NCBI RefSeq assembly: GCF_018555455.1
Contig: NZ_JAFEJU010000003.1
Coordinates: 124,001-188,000 of the forward strand
Length of the DNA: 64,000 bases
Direction of reading: 5' to 3'
Origin: Bifidobacterium colobi
Lineage (GTDB): Bacteria; Actinomycetota; Actinomycetes; Actinomycetales; Bifidobacteriaceae
The translations under genes were made by a program, and so were the position numbers. Each line of letters opens with the position of its first letter. The stretch's first letter is position 1. This document shows, piece by piece, positions 36,595 to 45,366 of this stretch. The notes beneath the pieces were generated by a model that did no database searches, was not told the origin of the DNA, and saw nothing but the letters and a program-made list of their open reading frames with translations.

Positions 36595-37380
36595 ATGGCA
36601 GAACATAACCAACTTATTGATGCGATTAACATTCGTACCGCTGTGCGCGCCTATGACGACGAGCCAATCGATGACGATGCGGCACGACAGCTTGACATGG
36701 CATTGCAGCCGGTCAATCTGCTCGGCAATCTCAATCTTCAGCTTGTGCTGAATCAACCGCAGGTGTTCGCCGAAGCCAATGCTTCCGGCCATCTGACCGG
36801 CGCCGCGAACTATCTGGCTTTGGTGGCGCCCAAGGATGACGATCAGGCCAAGGAGCGCGCCGGCTTCTATGCCGAACGCGTGGTGCTCACGGCTACGTTG
36901 CGCGGACTGGGCACGCTCTGGGTGGCTGGCTCATGGGATAAGGCCGAGGCAGCCAAGCATTGCCGCATCGGCAACGATGAGGAACTGCTGCTGGGCGTGG
37001 TGATCGGCCATCCGAAGAATCGCCTTGCCTACCAGTCCATGACCTATGAGGAGCTTTGCGAGCGCCAGCGCACCCACCGTTCAACGAAGACGTTCGAGCA
37101 GTTCACCGCCCTGATGAGCGATGACGAGCGAGCGGCGGCGCCGGACTGGTTCAAGGCCGGTGTCGAAGCGGCGATGAAGGCGCCGAGCGCCATGAACCGT
37201 CAGCCGATCACGTTCTCCTACAATCCGGATGATGATACGGCTGCCGCACATATCGATACCAGTGCGGGAGATGAGCATCATGCGCTGAACGACCTCGGCA
37301 TCGCCAAACTGCACTTCCAGATTGGCGCCGGTCAAGGCCAATGGGCGTGGGGCGACGGCGGCCTGTTCATTCACAAATAA
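36595..37380 (+). CDS. Nitroreductase-family flavoprotein
   Basis: The 261-residue protein belongs to the two-domain putative TM nitroreductase group. It has the N-terminal FMN-binding segment NIRTAVRAYDDEPIDDD and a repeat of the fold in its second half (FKAGVEAAMKAPSAMNRQPITF). GFYAERVVLTATLRGLGTLWV matches the helix that covers the flavin. Substrates are usually unknown; reduction of quinones or nitro compounds is typical. The ATG at 36595 (MAEHNQLIDAINI) is preferred over an upstream in-frame one, because the family begins here. It is divergent from ppgK and ends in a shared terminator. Confidence 0.82.
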   Translation: MAEHNQLIDAINIRTAVRAYDDEPIDDDAARQLDMALQPVNLLGNLNLQLVLNQPQVFAEANASGHLTGAANYLALVAPKDDDQAKERAGFYAERVVLTATLRGLGTLWVAGSWDKAEAAKHCRIGNDEELLLGVVIGHPKNRLAYQSMTYEELCERQRTHRSTKTFEQFTALMSDDERAAAPDWFKAGVEAAMKAPSAMNRQPITFSYNPDDDTAAAHIDTSAGDEHHALNDLGIAKLHFQIGAGQGQWAWGDGGLFIHK

Positions 37381-37398
37381 GATTCACAAATAAGCAGT

Positions 37399-37429
37399 AA
37401 AAAAGCTCCCTCAATGAGGGAGCTTTTTC
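37399..37429. terminator. Bidirectional terminator, GCTCCCTCA hairpin
   Basis: AAAAAGCTCCCTCA and TGAGGGAGCTTTTT form a 14-bp stem with A-run and T-run on either side. It sits between the convergent nitroreductase and glycosyltransferase genes and suits both. Confidence 0.92.
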
Positions 37430-37432
37430 TGT

Positions 37433-38456
37433 TTATTCCAGCGGAGGCATCGGCTTCCACTCGGGGTCATGCAGCAGCTTGCGTGAATCCCACCAGCCCT
37501 GGGCGATCTTCACCAAGCCGGTCTTCACATGTTCACGGTCGACCATCACCAGTCGAATCACTTCCTTGACTGCGGTCAGGAACGTGCCGAAGCCGAAGAT
37601 CAGCGGGTGGAAATCACCGTACGTCATGAAGTATCGGGCCATGTAGCCGCGATTGCGCATGATGTGGTAGCGGTTCATATCGGACGTGGAGTTGAGCTGG
37701 CGTACGCCTGCGATATCCCAGTTGCCGATTTCACGGGTGCGGCGCAGAATCACATCCGGCACCACAATCGGGTTGGTGACCTTGCTGGCGCGGTAGCCGT
37801 ACATCGTGTCATCCCAGTAGATGAAGAATCGCGGGTCCGGCAGACCGATGGCCTTGACCACGCGGCGGTTGAACAAGCCGCCTTCGAAGCATAGCGTGTT
37901 CATCACACGGTAGCCGGCCGGACCGAATGCCGCCGGGGCAATCGGGTTCGGAATGCCCAACGCTACCTTGAAATCGTACTGCCAGTAGAACGGGCCGCCA
38001 TCATAGTCGAAGCGGGAACCCTGAATCACCTCATGCTTGTCGGTCCACTTGGCAAGCTTGCCGATGGCATCCGGCAACACAGCCACATCATCATCCATCA
38101 CCCAGAACCATTCGGCACCAAGCTCATACGCCTTCTTCACACCGGCGGAGAACCCGCCGGCACCGCCCAGGTTCTCGGTTTGCGGGGCATACACCACGCG
38201 CTCCTCATTGCCGGAAAGGTCAGGAACCGTGGTACCCCACTGGCCGGTGACCTTGGCAGCCAGATCGTTGACCATGTCCGCGGTCTGATCGGAATGCTCG
38301 TTGTCCACGATGATGATGCGCCAAGGAGCCTGCTCCAAGGCGAGAATCGAATCGAAGAGCACTTCAAGCAGCTGCTGACGCTTGTAGGTGGTCACGATCA
38401 AGGCAAGTTTGTTGATGGTTCGCTGTACGGCATGCTTTTGACTCATAGATGCCATT
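37433..38456 (-). CDS. GT2-family glycosyltransferase, galactofuranosyltransferase-like
   Basis: The 340-residue enzyme begins MASMSQKHAVQRTINKLALI and shows the GT-A fold: nucleotide-sugar region VTTYKRQQLLEVLFDSILAL and IIIVDNEHSDQT, and the metal-binding WFWVMDDDVAVLPDAIGKL. The acceptor side has FFIYWDDTMYGYRASK. This set resembles the galactofuranosyl/rhamnosyl transferases of actinobacterial envelope glycans (GlfT type), so it probably builds an extracellular polysaccharide. Start 38456 or 38447 cannot be decided; neither has a strong ribosome site. An AraQ-like operator lies 39 bases upstream. Confidence 0.82.
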
Positions 38457-38494
38457 CTATGCACAGCCGCTCCCCCAAATCCCTCAACGGTGTT

Positions 38495-38508
38495 TGCAAG
38501 CGTTTGCA
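38495..38508 (-). promoter_or_regulatory. Possible LacI-family (CcpA/AraQ-like) operator
   Basis: TGCAAGCGTTTGCA matches TGnAAnCGnTTnCA, the shared core of CcpA-type and bifidobacterial AraQ-type operators. It lies 39 bases before the glycosyltransferase start on the minus strand. That places it between the gene and its promoter, a repression position. Confidence 0.4.
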
Positions 38509-38631
38509 ACCGCGTACCAACGCTCTTCGAGGCCAGCACATCCCATGCGGCATCCGCGGCATCTTCCGCCGATAATGAAATCCGATTTGCATATGACTGC
38601 ACCATGGCGTATGAATATCTTCGTTAGTTTC

Positions 38632-38769
38632 AGGGAAGGTGCAATTCCTTACTGGCGGTGATTCTGCTCCCCACGTTTCATTCTGGGGAATGCAGATCAG
38701 CCCGCGACCCGCGAAAGCGGCTGATTCGGTGAGATTCCGAGGCCAACGGTTACAGTCCGGATGGAAGAA
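38632..38769 (+). promoter_or_regulatory. FMN riboswitch (RFN element)
   Basis: The conserved RFN blocks occur in order: AGGGAAGGTGCAATTCC (38632), ACTGGCGGTGAT, CAGCCCGCGACCCGCG, GATTCGGTGAGATTCCGAGG, CCAACGGTTACAGTCCGGATGG and GAAGAAACGAGGA. The last block contains the ribosome-binding site, so control at translation or just before it is likely. It controls the riboflavin transporter that starts at 38783. Confidence 0.95.
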
Positions 38770-38782
38770 ACGAGGAGCTCTC

Positions 38783-39430
38783 ATGAGCATGTCTTCGCAT
38801 ATTCGCATGCAGTTTGTCCGTTCTATCGCGCCCGAAGCACAGGGTGCCGGCTCGTCCGCCGCCGCGGATGCCAAGCTGGGCTCGCATTCCACCGGTGTGG
38901 CGGATTCCGGCCGCTGGTCGACTCGTCGTATCGCCATGTACGCCTTGTTCGTGGCCTTGGCCATGGTCACCAGCTTCATTGAATTCCCCATCACCCCGGT
39001 GGCTTGGCTGAAGTACGATCCGTCTGGCATCGTGTGCCTGATCGCCGGCTTCGCCTATGGCCCGTCCGCCGCCATCATCGTCTCCGTGCTGGGCTTCGTA
39101 CCGCACATGTTCGCCGATCCGTGGGGTTCGCTGATGGCCGTGCTCGTGGCACTGTGCCTGTCCGTGCCTGCTTCGCTGATCTACCGTAAGATCCGCTCCC
39201 GCAAGGGCGCTGCCCTGGGCATTGTGGTGGGTGCCGTACTGGCTATCGTGGCCGCATTGCTCGGCAACCTGGTGATTACGCCGATCTATGCGCACATGTC
39301 GTACGCTGCCGTCGCCGCGATGATTCTGCCGATTCTGCTGCCGTTCAATCTGGCGAAGATGGCGATTCACGCTGTGGTGACCTTCCTGATCTACAAGCCG
39401 ATTTCCAACCTGCTCGCCAAGCAGCAGTGA
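38783..39430 (+). CDS. ribU: ECF riboflavin transporter S component
   Basis: The 215-residue protein has an N-terminal soluble stretch and about five or six hydrophobic helices (MYALFVALAMVTSFIEFPI, GIVCLIAGFAYGPSAAIIVS, PWGSLMAVLVALCLSVPASLIY). The motif EFPITPVAWLKYDPSG is the signature region of RibU-type riboflavin-binding S components. It has no ATPase of its own; the ECF module encoded 200 bases downstream is the natural partner. FMN represses it through the riboswitch. The start at 38783 follows GAGGAG. Confidence 0.9.
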   Translation: MSMSSHIRMQFVRSIAPEAQGAGSSAAADAKLGSHSTGVADSGRWSTRRIAMYALFVALAMVTSFIEFPITPVAWLKYDPSGIVCLIAGFAYGPSAAIIVSVLGFVPHMFADPWGSLMAVLVALCLSVPASLIYRKIRSRKGAALGIVVGAVLAIVAALLGNLVITPIYAHMSYAAVAAMILPILLPFNLAKMAIHAVVTFLIYKPISNLLAKQQ

Positions 39431-39466
39431 GCGTCGGGGATAATCCCCCTAAAAATACCGAAAACA

Positions 39467-39572
39467 GACACTAAGTATGCGGGCAAACCAACAGCTCGCA
39501 TACTTAGTGTCTTTTCGATGCCTCAAACAGACACTATGTATGCGAGCCCCTCGTTCGGGCGCATACATAGTG
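39467..39572. repeat. Twin hairpins with 63-bp offset
   Basis: GACACTAAGTATGCG (39467) pairs perfectly with CGCATACTTAGTGTC (39497), then TTTTC follows. GACACTATGTATGCG (39530) pairs with CGCATACATAGTG (39560). Corresponding arms are 63 bp apart in both copies, and one base pair in each stem is changed on both strands together. The first hairpin is a good terminator for ribU. The second stands before the ECF module gene. Confidence 0.85.
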
Positions 39573-39628
39573 ACGATTTCATTCCACTCTCCGCAACAAC
39601 CGGAGCCGATTAGCCCATTGCATAACGA

Positions 39629-41968
39629 ATGAGTATCATGCCAGACAATCCGCACGAAGCCCCCACCCCAGCAGCCAAGCTCAGCCATATTCGATTCAGC
39701 TATGACCATGGCGCAACCTGGGCGTTGGATGATGTGTCATTGACCATCAATAGCGGTGAACGAATTTGCCTGATTGGTCCCAATGGATCTGGTAAATCCA
39801 CCTTGGCCAAGCTTATCGCCGGATTAAGCGCACCGGATGATGGCAGCATCATCCTGCTCAATCATGCGGTTTATACCGCGCAAGGTGGTCCGAATGCCAG
39901 CGAATACAGGGCGGCGCGGCGCGGCATCGGCATGGTATTGCAAAACCCCGAGGATCAGCTCGTCACTACGGTGCTCGAGGATGATGTGGCTTTTGGCCCG
40001 GAAAACCTCGGCATTGTCCATGCGCAGATCGGCGAGCGCATCACGTCGAGTCTTGCCGCGGTGGGGCTTGACTCACACCGCGGCTCGGATCCCACGCGTA
40101 TGAGCGGTGGACAGCAGCAGCGTGCGGCTATCGCCGGCATGCTGGCCATGAATCCTGCGATGCTGGTGCTCGACGAGCCTACGGCGATGCTGGATGCCAC
40201 TGCGCGAGCCGAAGTCATGACGGTGCTGGATGCATTGCATGCTCAAGGCACCACTATCGTGCATGTGACGCATCATCCGGATGAGACGGTGAACGCCGAC
40301 CGTATTGTGCACATGGAGCATGGGCGCATCGTGCGCATCGCGGATCCCTATGATCAGCCGTGCCTGGAACCGACCGTCTCCGCTGCGATGGCCGGGAACA
40401 CGGCATTGCTTCCGGGCGCTGATTTGCCGCTCTTGGGCGAACAGGCATTGCAGGCGGATGATACGCACAGTACTCCCGCTATTCGCGTGGAGCATCTGCG
40501 CTACCGGTATGGTTCCGGTCGCACGGTGATTCGTGATCTGTCATTCCATGTTGCCCAAGGTGAGACGCTCGCCATCATGGGTGCCAATGGATCAGGCAAA
40601 TCCACGCTGGCCAAACTGTTGTGCGCATTGGGCAAGCCTTCCGCCGGTTCTATCGAGGTGGACGGCATCCCGGTTGCCAGCGCCAATAAGCATTCCGGCA
40701 AGCCACGGTTCGCATCCCGCAAGCAGCTTGCCCAGTTGCGCAGGAGCGTCGGCTATGTGATGCAGCATCCCGAACATCAGCTGTTCGCGGATACCGTTGC
40801 CGAGGATGTGGCGTACGGTCCCCGCAATCAGCATGTGACTGAGACGGAAGTCGCCGAGCGTGTGCAGACGGCCTTGGAGGCCTTGCACATCGCGCACTTG
40901 GCGGACCGCTCCCCCTTTGATTTGTCCGGCGGCCAACAGCGACTTGTAGCCATCGCCGGCGTGGTGGCTTGCAATCCTTCCGTGCTGGTGATGGATGAGC
41001 CGACGGCAAGTCTCGACGTGCGAGCCAAGGCACGTATCCACGAACTGATTCGCGCCTTGCGAGCCAAGGGCGTGACCATGGTGATGATCACCCATGATCG
41101 CGCCGAGGCGTTCGCATTGGCGGATCGCGTGGTACAGATGCCCGACGAGCATGAAACAACGCGTGAAACATCACAGTCCAACCAGGTTGCAGCAACAACC
41201 CAGCCGATGCGTCATCGCTCGCTCATGCACCGGCTTGATCCGCGCGTGAAAATGGTGGGAATTCTGGCCGCCATGTTCACCATGTTCGCGGTCAACACCC
41301 CGGTGCAGCTTGCCGTTGGCGCAGCATTGACGCTTGGTATCATCGCCGCCGCCAGAATCAATCCAATCCGACTGTTGCAGTCGATTCATCCGATTCTGGC
41401 GTTGCTTGTGCTGATGAGCCTCACCAATCTCATTGTGGTGCGTACCGGCACTCCATTGGTGAGCGCAGGCCCGCTGTCGATTACCGCGGACGGCGTGATG
41501 ATTGCCGTACTGTACTCATGCCGATTTGCTTTGGTCATTATTCTTGGCGCGGTATTCCTCAACACCACCACGCCGACCGCCATGACCGACGCCTTTGCGG
41601 CACTGTTGCATCCGCTCTCCCGACTCGGCGTGCACACTCAGGAAATCGCATTGGTGATGAGCCTGGCGTTGCGATTCATTCCCACATTGACCGGCGAGAC
41701 GACCTCGATCATCCATGCGCAGGCGGCTCGCGGCGGCTCGGTGGAAACCGGATCGCTTGCGCAACGCGTCAAAGCGTTAAGCGCCATTATCGTACCGGTA
41801 TTCGCGGGCACCCTGCGCCATGCGGATAATCTGAGCCTGGCTCTGGATGCCCGCTGCTATGAGGAAGGCATCACTCGTACGCATTGGCGCGTCTTCTCCC
41901 CCGGTTTGCGCGATGCCGTATTCGCCGTGATCATCGCCGTCTATATTGCGGCCATTGTGCTGCTGTAG
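39629..41968 (+). CDS. ECF transporter energy-coupling module as one fused polypeptide (EcfA-EcfA'-EcfT)
   Basis: This 779-residue protein joins three subunits that are normally separate. ATPase 1 (about 15-250) has GPNGSGKSTLAKLIAG, the Q-loop LQNPEDQLV, signature MSGGQQQRAAIAG and LVLDEPTAMLD. ATPase 2 (about 275-500) has GANGSGKSTLAKLLC, QHPEHQLF, LSGGQQRLVAIAG and LVMDEPTASLD. The membrane part (about 530-779) has roughly six helices with the coupling motifs AQAARGGSVE and ALDARCYEEG. It should energise RibU and other vitamin S components. No ribosome site precedes 39629 or the ATG at 39638, so the exact start is uncertain. Confidence 0.92.
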   Translation: MSIMPDNPHEAPTPAAKLSHIRFSYDHGATWALDDVSLTINSGERICLIGPNGSGKSTLAKLIAGLSAPDDGSIILLNHAVYTAQGGPNASEYRAARRGIGMVLQNPEDQLVTTVLEDDVAFGPENLGIVHAQIGERITSSLAAVGLDSHRGSDPTRMSGGQQQRAAIAGMLAMNPAMLVLDEPTAMLDATARAEVMTVLDALHAQGTTIVHVTHHPDETVNADRIVHMEHGRIVRIADPYDQPCLEPTVSAAMAGNTALLPGADLPLLGEQALQADDTHSTPAIRVEHLRYRYGSGRTVIRDLSFHVAQGETLAIMGANGSGKSTLAKLLCALGKPSAGSIEVDGIPVASANKHSGKPRFASRKQLAQLRRSVGYVMQHPEHQLFADTVAEDVAYGPRNQHVTETEVAERVQTALEALHIAHLADRSPFDLSGGQQRLVAIAGVVACNPSVLVMDEPTASLDVRAKARIHELIRALRAKGVTMVMITHDRAEAFALADRVVQMPDEHETTRETSQSNQVAATTQPMRHRSLMHRLDPRVKMVGILAAMFTMFAVNTPVQLAVGAALTLGIIAAARINPIRLLQSIHPILALLVLMSLTNLIVVRTGTPLVSAGPLSITADGVMIAVLYSCRFALVIILGAVFLNTTTPTAMTDAFAALLHPLSRLGVHTQEIALVMSLALRFIPTLTGETTSIIHAQAARGGSVETGSLAQRVKALSAIIVPVFAGTLRHADNLSLALDARCYEEGITRTHWRVFSPGLRDAVFAVIIAVYIAAIVLL

Positions 41969-42035
41969 CACCGACTCGTGCATTTCCCGCCCCACGGCTA
42001 TGCTCAAGTGGTTACACGAAAGATAAGGAAGACTC

Positions 42036-42341
42036 ATGGCATTGACCAAAAAGCAAATCAAGCAGCTGCGCGCGCTGGCCAATTCATTGAAGCCGCTGTT
42101 CTATGTGGGCAAGAATGATTTGACCGAGGCGGCAATCAAGCAGGCTGACGAAACCATCGAGAAGCATGAGCTCATCAAGTGCGCCGTGCAGGATGGATCT
42201 GGACTGACCGCCAAGGAGGCAGCCGAGGAGCTCGCCGAGCAGCTGGGGGCCGAAGTGGTGCAGTCCATCGGCAATCGTTTCGTCATCTACCGCGCATCCA
42301 AGCGTGAGGATGTGGAGCATATCAAGCTCGTACGCGATTAA
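42036..42341 (+). CDS. yhbY: YhbY/CRM-domain RNA-binding protein
   Basis: The 101-residue protein is a single CRM domain, found associated with pre-50S ribosomal particles in E. coli. It begins MALTKKQIKQLRALANSLKP and has the GKNDLTEAAIKQADETIEKH helix. The RNA-contacting loop IGNRFVIYRASKR replaces the GxxG region in the usual place. Start 42036 follows AAGGAAG. It is 67 bases after the ECF gene and may be co-transcribed. Confidence 0.9.
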   Translation: MALTKKQIKQLRALANSLKPLFYVGKNDLTEAAIKQADETIEKHELIKCAVQDGSGLTAKEAAEELAEQLGAEVVQSIGNRFVIYRASKREDVEHIKLVRD

Positions 42342-42571
42342 TTCATGATGCAACACGCCGGCTCAGACCGGGTGGAACACGCGCGACCATAGCAGACGGC
42401 CGGTAGACCAAAGTCAATGAAGACATGCGTCTGCCAGCCGTTTTTCATACCCATTCGGCACTGTGTTGCGCTCTTCGCTCATTCAGTTGTTCCCCTTATG
42501 GACAAAACGTGAGAAAATGAATAGCAATGACGCGTACCAAGCCACGTCAATTCACTTCGAGAAGGGACCCA

Positions 42572-43369
42572 ATGATGAGTGACGCTCAGCAACCTTATGC
42601 TCCTGTCAATCCAGAACCCACGGCACCCGCACCGGATTACACGCAACCATCCGCTCCGGTGACCGATTACACGCAGCCGTCTGCGGCGGAACCGCAAAAC
42701 CCGGAAACCCCGTTCACCCCGGAATCATCAGCTACTCCGGCGGCTCCAGAAGCTCCAGCCACACCGAATCCCACCGCCAACGCCTTTACGCAATCGCAGC
42801 CTGCCGATGCCTATGGTCAGACACCGTATGGCCAGCCGGCAGCGGCACCGCAACAGCCGCAGCAGCCGACGTACGGTCAGCCGCAGCAGCCCCAGCAACC
42901 GGCAGCATATGGCCAGCCGCAGTATGGCCAGCCGGCCGGTGCACCAGCCTCTCCGTACACGCAACCGTATGCTCAACCGCAGTATCAGCAGCCTGCCGGC
43001 GCACCACCGTATGCTCAGCAGCCTAACCCGTACACCCAGCCGCAATATGGTCAGCCGCAGTACGGGGCGCCCCAATATGGCGCACCGCAGTACGGCGCTC
43101 CACAGTATGGCGCCGGCTACTCATCCAAGTCCAAGCTGGCGGCCGGTCTGCTCGGCATCTTCCTGGGCGCATTCGGTGTGCATAACTTCTATCTCGGCAA
43201 CACCGCCAAGGCCGTAATCCAGCTCCTGCTTACGCTGGTTGGCTGGATTCTTATTGTCGGCCCGCTCGTGTCTTCCGTCTGGGGACTTGTGGAAGGCATT
43301 CTGATTCTGACGAGCCGTTACGGCTCTCCATGGCATCAGGATGCCAACGGTCAGGAACTGACCGACTAA
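42572..43369 (+). CDS. TM2-domain protein with long Pro/Gln/Tyr-rich tail
   Basis: The first about 185 of 265 residues are low-complexity, with tandem QYGAP and YGQPQ units ([16 protein letters not shown] region). The C-terminal TM2 domain (about 188-255) reads [20 protein letters not shown] then [20 protein letters not shown] and has two helices joined by a short turn. TM2 proteins are common in actinobacteria, with no defined function. The start at 42572 follows GAAGGG. It shares its tail style with the genes at 1551 and 17060. The tail is encoded by short direct repeats (CAGTATGG, CCGCAG), so length could vary by slippage. Confidence 0.88.
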   Translation: MMSDAQQPYAPVNPEPTAPAPDYTQPSAPVTDYTQPSAAEPQNPETPFTPESSATPAAPEAPATPNPTANAFTQSQPADAYGQTPYGQPAAAPQQPQQPTYGQPQQPQQPAAYGQPQYGQPAGAPASPYTQPYAQPQYQQPAGAPPYAQQPNPYTQPQYGQPQYGAPQYGAPQYGAPQYGAGYSSKSKLAAGLLGIFLGAFGVHNFYLGNTAKAVIQLLLTLVGWILIVGPLVSSVWGLVEGILILTSRYGSPWHQDANGQELTD

Positions 43370-43448
43370 CCGGCTGACCTACGCGGGTGCTTCGGATCAT
43401 TCGAATCACCCGCGTGCATTGCGTGCGCCACCGCCGTGACGACACGCC

Positions 43449-43485
43449 GACCATGTTCGCTGCAATGCGGGCATGGTCTTTTTTA
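43449..43485 (+). terminator. Rho-independent terminator after the TM2 gene
   Basis: GACCATG (43449) pairs with CATGGTC (43472) and TTTTTT follows. A second stem, ACGCGGGTG / CACCCGCGT (43381-43415), precedes it. Both lie in the 398-base gap 43370-43767, which otherwise holds the promoter and leader of the next gene. Confidence 0.75.
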
Positions 43486-43660
43486 TGTCTTCTTCCACCG
43501 CAATAACGAACATTTTCTTTGTTCGCTTTTGCAAAAAGTAAACAGGGAATATCGCGGACGCACAGAACGCCCCAAATAGGTTACCAGCACGTGAATACCT
43601 GATTAAACGGCTATTTTCCGCCATTTTCAGTGATACTGTTAGGAACCAGCACAAACCAAT

Positions 43661-43701
43661 GTGCACATCCTTACTCATCAGAGTCAGGATGACAGATGTG
43701 C
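43661..43701 (+). promoter_or_regulatory. Structured leader hairpin before the 140-aa gene
   Basis: GCACATCCTTACTC and GAGTCAGGAT plus GATGTGC can form a long bulged hairpin in the 5' region of the gene at 43768. A GATACTGTT promoter-like -10 lies at about 43631, which would give a leader of about 125 bases. The role of the structure is unknown. Confidence 0.4.
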
Positions 43702-43767
43702 GTTTCACTACGTAATTGAACATTTCTTGATTCATTACGAGCATGGCATGGCAACGAAAGGACCATC

Positions 43768-44190
43768 ATGGCGGAAGAAGAAAAAGTCATCGTCGTAGAC
43801 CCGGATATGTTCGGCAAGGATGCGGCATCGAAGACCGCTAAGGCCAACGAAGTGGCCAAGAGCTTCGGCATCAGCGATCAGGCACTTGATGAGGTGGAGT
43901 ATTTCAAGTCTCAGCTGACCAACCATAATGCATGGGGACTGCCCTTCATGGGTTATGTCAATGAGGATGGCTACGGATACGCCTATGTTCCGGATGCCGC
44001 CATCACCCATAACCCATACTGGGACGCGCACAAGGCGTTCCTTGCGCTGCCTGAGGATGTGCAGACCGCCTTCGCGATTCGTATGCTGTTCACTCACCGT
44101 CCGGTGGATCGCTATGGCGCCGCCATGTTCCTGCACTATCAGCGTGGTTTCAAGGTTGATTTTGAAGGACTCGGCGCCAACAAGTACTGA
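43768..44190 (+). CDS. Hypothetical protein of 140 aa
   Basis: I do not recognise this family. The 140-residue acidic soluble protein begins MAEEEKVIVVDPDMFGKDAA. It is rich in aromatic residues in the middle (NAWGLPFMGYVNEDGYGYAY, NPYWDAHKAFLAL) and has no membrane segment or catalytic signature. The good ribosome site AAAGGA and C-biased codons suggest good expression. It lies alone between two terminators, with a 398-base gap upstream. Confidence 0.7.
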   Translation: MAEEEKVIVVDPDMFGKDAASKTAKANEVAKSFGISDQALDEVEYFKSQLTNHNAWGLPFMGYVNEDGYGYAYVPDAAITHNPYWDAHKAFLALPEDVQTAFAIRMLFTHRPVDRYGAAMFLHYQRGFKVDFEGLGANKY

Positions 44191-44241
44191 TTCAAGGATT
44201 TGATTCCGATCAGCTGATCGCTCACCAGTCAATCCCATAAC

Positions 44242-44283
44242 GCGTGTGGCCCGCAAGACGATGATGTCTTGCGGGCCACACGC
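44242..44283. terminator. Bidirectional terminator with an 18-bp perfect stem
   Basis: GCGTGTGGCCCGCAAGAC (44242) pairs perfectly with GTCTTGCGGGCCACACGC (44266) around a 6-base loop. It lies between the convergent genes ending at 44190 and 44309. Confidence 0.82.
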
Positions 44284-44308
44284 ATCAGGACGTGATCGCT
44301 CCCAGTCT

Positions 44309-45295
44309 CTATCGGCGTGCCAGATTGATGAGTTCCTGCTGCCTGGCGTACCGGGACACATTGGTCTGCGCAATCTGGATGATGCGCTCGGAAGTCTCCT
44401 CCAGATGATTGCCACCGGCCACATGCGGGGTGATCAGGCAGCGTGGCTCATCCCACAACGGACTCGTTTGCGGCAAAGGTTCCGGTTCGGTCACATCCAA
44501 ACCGGCTCCATGGATACGCCCCTCGTGCAGTGCTTCAGCCAAGGCATCCGGATCGATGGCATCGCCGCGGCCGGCGTTGATCACGATGGCGGTTTCTTTC
44601 ATGCGTTCCAGACGATGGGCATCCAACAGATGATGGGTTTGCGGCGAGCGCGGCACGGCAAGCGCCACGACATCCGCCAATGGCAGCAGTGCGTCCAATC
44701 GTTCGAAACCGTACATTTTCTCAATGCCCTTGGCGGGAACATCGGCGTGACGGCGCACGCCAAACGTACGCATGCCTACGCCCTGCGCCAGCTGTGCAAA
44801 ATGCGAACCGATATCGCCGGCTCCAATGATCAGCGCAATGCCGCCTTCCGGGCTCAGTACCGGACCGGCATCCTGCCAACGATGCGCGCTCTGATGGGCG
44901 GCATACTGGTTGATGTTCTTCATCAGCGCCCACATCATGGCGAACATATGCTCGGAAACGGACTGTCCGTAAGCCCCGGACGCATTGGTGACCATGGTGC
45001 CACGCGGCAACACGCCTTCTTTCAGGTACGCGTCCACGCCGGCACTGAAGGTCTGCAACCATTCGAGGCGCGGGAATCGCGCAGCCTCGCTGGGCGGGAA
45101 GTTGCCGATCACGGCCGTGGCCTTGGCACTGAGTTCATCCGGAATGTTCACCGGCCACACCATATCGGTACGATGCGCGGCACTCCCCACAAACTCCTGC
45201 GGCACACCATACGCGGCTTTGATGAAAGCCTGTTGCTCCATTGCGGTGAGTGGCAGGCAGTTGACAATGAGCTTATGCGTATTCTCGATTCCCAT
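44309..45295 (-). CDS. D-isomer-specific 2-hydroxyacid dehydrogenase family protein
   Basis: The 328-residue NAD(P)-dependent enzyme resembles D-2-hydroxyacid or phosphoglycerate dehydrogenases. The nucleotide site is ALIIGAGDIGSHFAQLAQGVG. The catalytic arginine region is VINAGRGDAIDPDALAEAL, the Glu is in GAGLDVTEPEPLP and the His in LITPHVAGGNHLEE. The start at 45295 (MGIENTHKLIVN) is used because upstream codons are not family-like. Substrate (a 2-ketoacid) is not evident. Terminators flank the gene on both sides. Confidence 0.88.
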   Translation of the reverse strand: MGIENTHKLIVNCLPLTAMEQQAFIKAAYGVPQEFVGSAAHRTDMVWPVNIPDELSAKATAVIGNFPPSEAARFPRLEWLQTFSAGVDAYLKEGVLPRGTMVTNASGAYGQSVSEHMFAMMWALMKNINQYAAHQSAHRWQDAGPVLSPEGGIALIIGAGDIGSHFAQLAQGVGMRTFGVRRHADVPAKGIEKMYGFERLDALLPLADVVALAVPRSPQTHHLLDAHRLERMKETAIVINAGRGDAIDPDALAEALHEGRIHGAGLDVTEPEPLPQTSPLWDEPRCLITPHVAGGNHLEETSERIIQIAQTNVSRYARQQELINLARR

Positions 45296-45331
45296 GGCCA
45301 CCAACCTAGGCCGCGGGGCGGATAAAAAATG

Positions 45332-45353
45332 GCTCCCCTTGAGTGGGGGAGCC
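45332..45353 (-). terminator. Terminator of the DHA2 transporter gene
   Basis: GGCTCCCC and GGGGGAGCC form a short GC-rich hairpin; on the minus strand ATTTTTTATC follows. The element lies just 14 bases after the MFS stop. Confidence 0.85.
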
Positions 45354-45366
45354 AGAGCAACCATGT

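Noticed and set aside
37433-38605. Extended N-terminus of the GT2 glycosyltransferase up to 38605
   Set aside because: The additional 50 residues have no ribosome site, are not family-like and would place the AraQ-like operator inside the coding region.
42342-42500. Remnant of an insertion sequence after yhbY
   Set aside because: A minus-strand frame reads MKNGWQTHVFIDFGLPAVCY, but it resembles no transposase I can name; no terminal repeats or target duplications were found.
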